NCBI RefSeq assembly: GCF_963378075.1
Contig: NZ_OY726394.1
Location: 3,348,001-3,412,000 of the forward strand
DNA: 64,000 bases
Direction of reading: 5' to 3'
From: Mycolicibacter sp. MU0083
GTDB taxonomy: Bacteria > Actinomycetota > Actinomycetes > Mycobacteriales > Mycobacteriaceae
Shown here one piece after another: positions 60,220 to 64,000 of this stretch (position 1 is its first letter; every line of letters begins with the position of its first letter). The position numbers were made by a program, and so were the translations under genes. The notes beneath the pieces were generated by a model, which made no database searches, was not told the origin of the DNA, and was given only the letters and a program-made list of their open reading frames with translations.

Positions 60220-60909
60220 ATGCCCGAAGCTCCCGCCGAGACCGCGCGGGGTTCGCAGACACTGGCCCGCGGACTGACCGCCCTGCAGGCGGTGGCCGCC
60301 GCGCCGGAAGGACTGACGGTGCAGCAGGTCGCCGACCGGGTCGGCGTACACCGGACCATCAGCTACCGGCTGCTCAACACGCTCACCGGCTTCCGGCTGA
60401 TCGCCAAGGGCGACGACGGGCGCTACCGCTCGGCCGCCGCGCTGGCCGTGCTCGGCGCCTCGTTCGACAACAACGTGCGCCAGTTGAGCCTGCCGACCCT
60501 GCGCGCCCTCGCCGACGAACTCGGTACGACGGTGTCGCTGCTGGTCGCCGAGGGTGACCAGCAGGTGGCGGTCGCCGTGATCGTCCCCACCCAGGTGGGC
60601 TACCAACTCGCGTTCCACGAGGGCAGCCGCCATCCGCTCAGCCTGGGCGCGGCCGGGATCGCGCTGCTGGCGGCCATGCCCGCGCGCCCCGGCGAACGCG
60701 ACATCGTCCCGCAGACCCGGGAGCGCGGCTGGGTGGTCACCCACGGTGAGATCGAGCCCGGAACATTCGGGCTGGCCGTCCCGGTACGCCGCCGGCCGCC
60801 GTCGCCGCCGACCTGCATCAACCTGATCTCGCATCGCGAGGACGTGGTGCTGCGCGGTCGGGATGCCGTGTTGGCCGCGGCGCGTCGACTCTCCGAAATC
60901 CTTAGCTGA
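60220..60909 (+). CDS. IclR family transcriptional regulator
   Basis: A 229-residue regulator: winged HTH 'QQVADRVGVHRTISYRLLNT' at about 37-56 and an IclR effector domain ending 'TCINLISHREDVVLRGRDAV'. AAGGAGG lies before the ATG at 60220; the frame is open to 60160 but over the promoter. IclR proteins usually govern aromatic-acid operons such as mhp, so this is the likely activator or repressor of the operon on the other side of the intergenic region. Confidence 0.86.
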   Translation: MPEAPAETARGSQTLARGLTALQAVAAAPEGLTVQQVADRVGVHRTISYRLLNTLTGFRLIAKGDDGRYRSAAALAVLGASFDNNVRQLSLPTLRALADELGTTVSLLVAEGDQQVAVAVIVPTQVGYQLAFHEGSRHPLSLGAAGIALLAAMPARPGERDIVPQTRERGWVVTHGEIEPGTFGLAVPVRRRPPSPPTCINLISHREDVVLRGRDAVLAAARRLSEILS

Positions 60910-60938
60910 AACCCGAAGTGCCCGAGAGGAATACACCG

Positions 60939-62558
60939 ATGCCGGCTGGCGCGCATGAAGATTGGGACGAGACCGTCGACGTAGTGGTGTTGGGGACCGG
61001 CGGCGCCGGTCTGACCGCCGCGCTCACCGCCGCGGTGCACGGCGCGTCCGTCGCGCTCTACGAGAAATCCGAGACCGTCGGCGGCACCACCGCGGTCTCC
61101 GGTGGCATCGCCTGGATCCCGGCGCACGACCGGGCGCCCGATCTGACCGTGGAAGCCGCGATGGACTACCTGCGGGCCCAGTCCTTCGGCGCGATGGACG
61201 ACGCGCTGGTCTCGACGTTCGTCCGCACCGGCCAGGAGATGGTCGACTTCGTCGAGGCCCACAGCGACGTGCGGTTCGAGGTCGCCACCGGCTTCCCCGA
61301 CTACAAGCCGGAGTTGCCCGGGGGCCGGCCCGGGGGCGGGCGCTCGTTGAGCCCGCTGCCCTACGACGTATCCCGGGTGGGTGCCTGGCAGGACCGGATC
61401 ACCGCGTTCCCGGCGGACTACAGCAACGTCGGATTCGACGCCGAGACCCGCGCCCGGCTCAACGCCGACTTCGATCCCGACTCCGCCGGTGACATCCGGG
61501 TGGCCGGTGCCGCGCTGATCGCCGGACTGCTCAAGGGCCTGCTCGATCGCGGGGTCGCCCCGGCCACCGGTTGCCGCGGCGTCGAACTGTTCGCCGACGC
61601 CGACGGCGCGATCACCGGCGTCCGGGTGGAGGCCGGCGGCGTCTCGCGCCGGGTGCGCGCCCGGCGCGGCGTCATCCTCGCCAACGGCGGATTCGAGTGG
61701 GACGTCACGCTGGTCGAGGCGTTCCTGCGCGGACCGATGCGCGGTGCGGTGTCACCGCCGAAGAACACCGGCGACGCGCTGCGCATGGCGATGGCACACG
61801 GTGCGGACCTGGCCAACATGGGCGAGGCCTGGTGGGTACCGATCGTCCGGATCCCCGGGGACACCATCGACGGTGAACAGCGCAGTCGCAGCGTGCGACT
61901 CGAGCGCACCCGCCCGCGCAGCATCATCGTCAACCGGTCCGGACGCCGCTTCGTCAACGAGGCCTGCGACTACAACTCGATGGCCGGCGCCTTCCACTAC
62001 CTGGAACCGCGCGGCGGGTACGTCAACGATCCGGCCTGGATCGTGTTCGACGCCGAACACCTGCGCCGGTACGGATTCCTGGGCATCGAACCCGGCGGCA
62101 CCGGCCCGGAATGGTTCTGCGAATCCCCGGATCTGGCCACCCTGGCCGCCAAGACCGGCATCGACGAGCACGGCCTGGCCCAGACCGTGGCGGCCTGGAA
62201 CCGGGGAGTGGCGGACGGATCCGATCCCGAGTTCGGCCGGGGCTCGAGCGCCTACGACGGATATTGGGGCGACGATACGGCCACCACCGTCGCCGGCCGC
62301 ACCCTGGGACCGATCGACGCCGCGCCGTTCTACGCCGTACCGCTGTCCGTCGGAGCGATGGGCACCAAGGGCGGGCCGCGCACCGACTCCGACGGCCGCG
62401 TCCTGCACGTCACCGGGCGGCCCATCCCCGGACTGTTCGCCGCGGGCAATGCCATGGCGGGAGTGACCGGACGGGCCTACGGTGGAGCGGGCGGCACCAT
62501 CGGCCCGGCCATGGTCTTCGGCTTCCGGGCCGGGCGAGCGGCCGCCGCCGACGCGTGA
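60939..62558 (+). CDS. FAD-dependent oxidoreductase (KstD/fumarate reductase flavoprotein family)
   Basis: A 539-residue FAD protein: 'VVVLGTGGAGLTAALTAAVH', 'YEKSETVGGTTAVSGGIAWI', 'RRGVILANGGFEWD', 'FYAVPLSVGAMGTKGGPRTD' and 'AGNAMAGVTGRAYGGAGGTI'. The motif GAMGTKGG aligns with GDLGTKGG of KstD but Asp is replaced by Ala-Met, so it is a diverged member. GAGAGGAA precedes the ATG at 60939 (GTG at 60918 is an alternative). It starts 29 bp after iclR and may be co-transcribed. Confidence 0.84.
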   Translation: MPAGAHEDWDETVDVVVLGTGGAGLTAALTAAVHGASVALYEKSETVGGTTAVSGGIAWIPAHDRAPDLTVEAAMDYLRAQSFGAMDDALVSTFVRTGQEMVDFVEAHSDVRFEVATGFPDYKPELPGGRPGGGRSLSPLPYDVSRVGAWQDRITAFPADYSNVGFDAETRARLNADFDPDSAGDIRVAGAALIAGLLKGLLDRGVAPATGCRGVELFADADGAITGVRVEAGGVSRRVRARRGVILANGGFEWDVTLVEAFLRGPMRGAVSPPKNTGDALRMAMAHGADLANMGEAWWVPIVRIPGDTIDGEQRSRSVRLERTRPRSIIVNRSGRRFVNEACDYNSMAGAFHYLEPRGGYVNDPAWIVFDAEHLRRYGFLGIEPGGTGPEWFCESPDLATLAAKTGIDEHGLAQTVAAWNRGVADGSDPEFGRGSSAYDGYWGDDTATTVAGRTLGPIDAAPFYAVPLSVGAMGTKGGPRTDSDGRVLHVTGRPIPGLFAAGNAMAGVTGRAYGGAGGTIGPAMVFGFRAGRAAAADA

Positions 62559-62610
62559 GGGCGGTGGGCCCGACGGGCGATTCGTTCTCCCGCCACCCAC
62601 CGGGCGGAAA

Positions 62611-62638
62611 TGCTATTCTTCCCTGCAAAGAATTGCAG
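62611..62638 (+). promoter_or_regulatory. Extended -10 promoter and CTGCAA-AGAA-TTGCAG repeat
   Basis: TGC-TATTCT (62611-62619) is an extended -10. Four bases later the perfect inverted repeat CTGCAA-AGAA-TTGCAG (62623-62638) covers the expected transcription start or leader. It lies 48 bp upstream of the GTG at 62686. The rest of the gap (62559-62685) holds nothing else that I see. Confidence 0.45.
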
Positions 62639-62685
62639 TCTTTGGCGGGGCGGCCGGCCCGACGGCCGTAACAGTGGAGGAGCCC

Positions 62686-63117
62686 GTGACAGGCAGGAAG
62701 ATCGCCGCGTCATCCCTGGCCGTGGGCTTGTGCTGGGCCGGCGCACTCACCGCGGCCGGACCGGCCGGCGCCGACGAGGCCGCGCCGCACCGGGTGCGCT
62801 ACTCGGTCAGTTCCACCGAGACCGCCCAGGCGAACATCTACTACCGCGAAGTGCAGCCGCCCAACTTCGGCGAGTACAGCCACAACCCGTATGAATACAG
62901 TCCCAAAGCGGACGTCATAATCGGGCCGAACCAGCCCTGGATCTTCGAGACCACCCTGGCCAACCCCGACGACTGGGCGATGGTGGTGGTGTCGCTGCCG
63001 GCGATGCATCCCGCGCCGGCCGCCCCCGGGTTCGTGTGCGAACTGCGTGTCGACGACGTCGTGGTCGCCACCGATGCCGGGACCAAGGGAGCGCTCTGTT
63101 CGCTCCGCACCTGGTGA
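62686..63117 (+). CDS. Secreted MmpS-like small protein
   Basis: A 143-residue exported protein. A signal peptide (basic 'MTGRKIAASS', hydrophobic 'LAVGLCWAGALTAAG', 'AGADEA' cleavage) is followed by a beta-rich domain: 'RVRYSVSSTETAQANIYYRE', 'NQPWIFETTLANPD', 'VCELRVDDVVVATDAGTKG', the order seen in MmpS transport-accessory proteins. There are two cysteines (FVCEL, ALCSL) that may pair. GGAGGAG lies before the GTG at 62686. No MmpL gene is adjacent, so its partner is unknown. Confidence 0.7.
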   Translation: MTGRKIAASSLAVGLCWAGALTAAGPAGADEAAPHRVRYSVSSTETAQANIYYREVQPPNFGEYSHNPYEYSPKADVIIGPNQPWIFETTLANPDDWAMVVVSLPAMHPAPAAPGFVCELRVDDVVVATDAGTKGALCSLRTW

Positions 63118-63214
63118 GAGGCCCTGGTGCTACCGTTTCAGGACGGTCTTCCGCAGATGCGTGAGCTGGTGGGGAGCCGCGTTGCAGCGGTGCCGATAAC
63201 GGACAGGAGGCCGT

Positions 63215-63940
63215 ATGCCGTCGCGTGACCCGGCAACGCCCGGAGGCAGACACGCCGCACGGGAAGCTCTGACGGAGGCCGAGGCCAAAGCCGCCGAAGC
63301 CGCCGCGGAGGTGGCCCGGGCCCGCGAACAGCTGCTCAAATCCGAGCTGGAGGCCGACCCCACCGAGGAGGCCACCGGCACCGCGGACACCGAGATCGTC
63401 ACCGCGGGCGGCGACCCGACACCGGCCGTCGCGAACCGCTTCGGCGGTCGCACCCCGAGGCTGTTGTTGTTGGCGGCGGCGGTTCTTGCGGTACTCACCA
63501 TCGGCGGGCTCATCACCGTCGATGTGCTGATCCTCAACCACCATCGCGGCGTCGCCCAGCGCCAGCACCAGACCGCCGAGTATGCCGCGGCCGCCCGGCA
63601 GGGGGTGGTGACGCTGATGTCGCTGAACTACGAGACCGTCGACGCCGACGTCCAGGCGATCATCGACAACTCGACCGGCGAGTTCAGGAAGGACTTCGAG
63701 TCCCACGCCGCCGACTTCGCCAAGGTCGCCCGCGAATCGAAGACCGTCACCACGGTCGACGCCACCTACGCCGGAGTGGAATCGATGACCGACACCGAGG
63801 CGGTGGTACTGGTCGCGGCCAGCACCAAGGTCACCAACACCGCCGGCGCGAAAGAGGAGCCCCGAAACTGGCGGCTGACCGTGCACCTGGCCCGCGAAGG
63901 CGGCCAGGTCAAGATGTCGAAGGTGGACTTCGCCGCATGA
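63215..63940 (+). CDS. MCE-associated membrane protein (Mam family)
   Basis: A 241-residue protein: a coiled, Ala/Glu-rich N-terminus ('LTEAEAKAAEAAAEVARARE'), one membrane helix ('LLLLAAAVLAVLTIGGLITV') at about 85-105, and an extracytoplasmic domain 'GVVTLMSLNYETVDADVQAI', 'SMTDTEAVVLVAASTKVTNT', as in proteins next to mce operons. ACAGGAGG precedes the ATG. It overlaps the following frame by ATGA. It probably stabilises an MCE lipid importer; no mce genes are in the window. Confidence 0.84.
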   Translation: MPSRDPATPGGRHAAREALTEAEAKAAEAAAEVARAREQLLKSELEADPTEEATGTADTEIVTAGGDPTPAVANRFGGRTPRLLLLAAAVLAVLTIGGLITVDVLILNHHRGVAQRQHQTAEYAAAARQGVVTLMSLNYETVDADVQAIIDNSTGEFRKDFESHAADFAKVARESKTVTTVDATYAGVESMTDTEAVVLVAASTKVTNTAGAKEEPRNWRLTVHLAREGGQVKMSKVDFAA

Positions 63941-64000
63941 GCACCGACGACGAGAACGACGTGACGGCCGAGATCACCGAGACCACCGGGACCGTCGACG
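63937..64000 (+). CDS. Start of a second MCE-associated-type gene, cut by window edge
   Basis: The ATG at 63937 overlaps the previous stop (ATGA) and gives 'MSTDDENDVTAEITETTGTV', an acidic N-terminus, before the window ends. Mam proteins often come in pairs, so a second one is the likely reading, but the 21 residues do not prove it. Confidence 0.5.
   Translation, partial: MSTDDENDVTAEITETTGTVD

Noticed and set aside
1..64000. tRNA, rRNA, origin or phage attachment sites
   Set aside because: I looked for tRNA-like cloverleaf ends, rRNA stretches, integrases and DnaA-box clusters and found none that I could support.

Overview
The window is high-GC actinobacterial DNA and looks like an environmental Mycobacterium or Mycolicibacterium. 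The evidence is: short-chain dehydrogenases of the mycofactocin-coupled type, a secreted PE-PPE-domain serine hydrolase, an MCE-associated membrane protein, a 13E12/DUF222-HNH gene behind a mycobacterial LexA box, many CYP genes, LLM (often F420-dependent) oxidoreductases and a dense set of FadD/crotonase genes. Nearly all genes are catabolic or regulatory; I saw no rRNA or tRNA genes and no CRISPR.

Layout. (1) 1-11806: two divergent crotonase/thioesterase units around a dyad at 1092-1120, then a tightly overlapped plus-strand run of three crotonases and three acyl-CoA synthetase-like enzymes, a secreted PE-PPE hydrolase, a mycofactocin-type SDR and a fourth adenylate-forming enzyme. (2) 11801-19148 (minus): an eight-gene operon running from 17695 down to 11801 that encodes a 34-aa membrane peptide, a VWA protein, a MoxR/CbbQ/NorQ-type AAA ATPase, a 43-aa membrane peptide, a polytopic membrane protein, a single-span membrane protein, a DapB-like dehydrogenase and a P450. 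A second copy of the polytopic protein and a TetR regulator lie just upstream, with two copies of the same TGACT-NN-AGTCA operator. This is my best candidate for an undescribed system: a membrane metallo-oxidoreductase with its own AAA/VWA maturation pair. (3) 19162-25071: a Bfd-like ferredoxin, two acyl-CoA synthetases, an amidohydrolase, a crotonase and a TetR, with GAGAAT/ATTCTC operators. (4) 25212-29686: two P450s, a mycofactocin-type SDR and an APH-fold kinase. (5) 29814-31743: a LexA-controlled 13E12/HNH gene and, beside its promoter, a 511-bp internally deleted IS481-like element with terminal inverted repeats and a 15-bp target duplication. (6) 31785-33950: LLM oxidoreductase, SRPBCC protein, TetR. 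(7) 34111-45035 (minus): TetR, ferredoxin, P450, amidohydrolase, two M24-fold proteins, crotonase and a double CaiB CoA-transferase in one operon, plus an SDR sharing its operator, then an LLM enzyme. (8) 45046-47657: a TetR with two perfect ACTCTA-N6-TAGAGT operators, an aldehyde dehydrogenase and an NTF2-like protein. (9) 47670-49948: methyltransferase and an AurF-like diiron oxygenase with all seven iron ligands and a membrane tail. (10) 50135-60080 (minus): a nine-gene meta-cleavage operon (MhpC-like hydrolase, MhpA hydroxylase, MhpB extradiol dioxygenase, KstD-like dehydrogenase, LLM enzyme, SDR, cyclase, two hydrolases) divergent from an IclR regulator and a second KstD-like gene. (11) 62686-64000: a secreted MmpS-like protein and the start of an MCE-associated gene pair.

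Reading the regions together: P450s, LLM enzymes, the diiron protein and the MhpA hydroxylase would introduce oxygen; SDRs and the aldehyde dehydrogenase would oxidise the products; FadD and CaiB enzymes would make CoA thioesters; crotonases and hydrolases would shorten or cleave them; and at least four local TetR proteins plus one IclR would respond to the substrates. The actual substrates cannot be read from the sequence; terpenoid, steroid-like or phenylpropanoid compounds are guesses from family resemblance.
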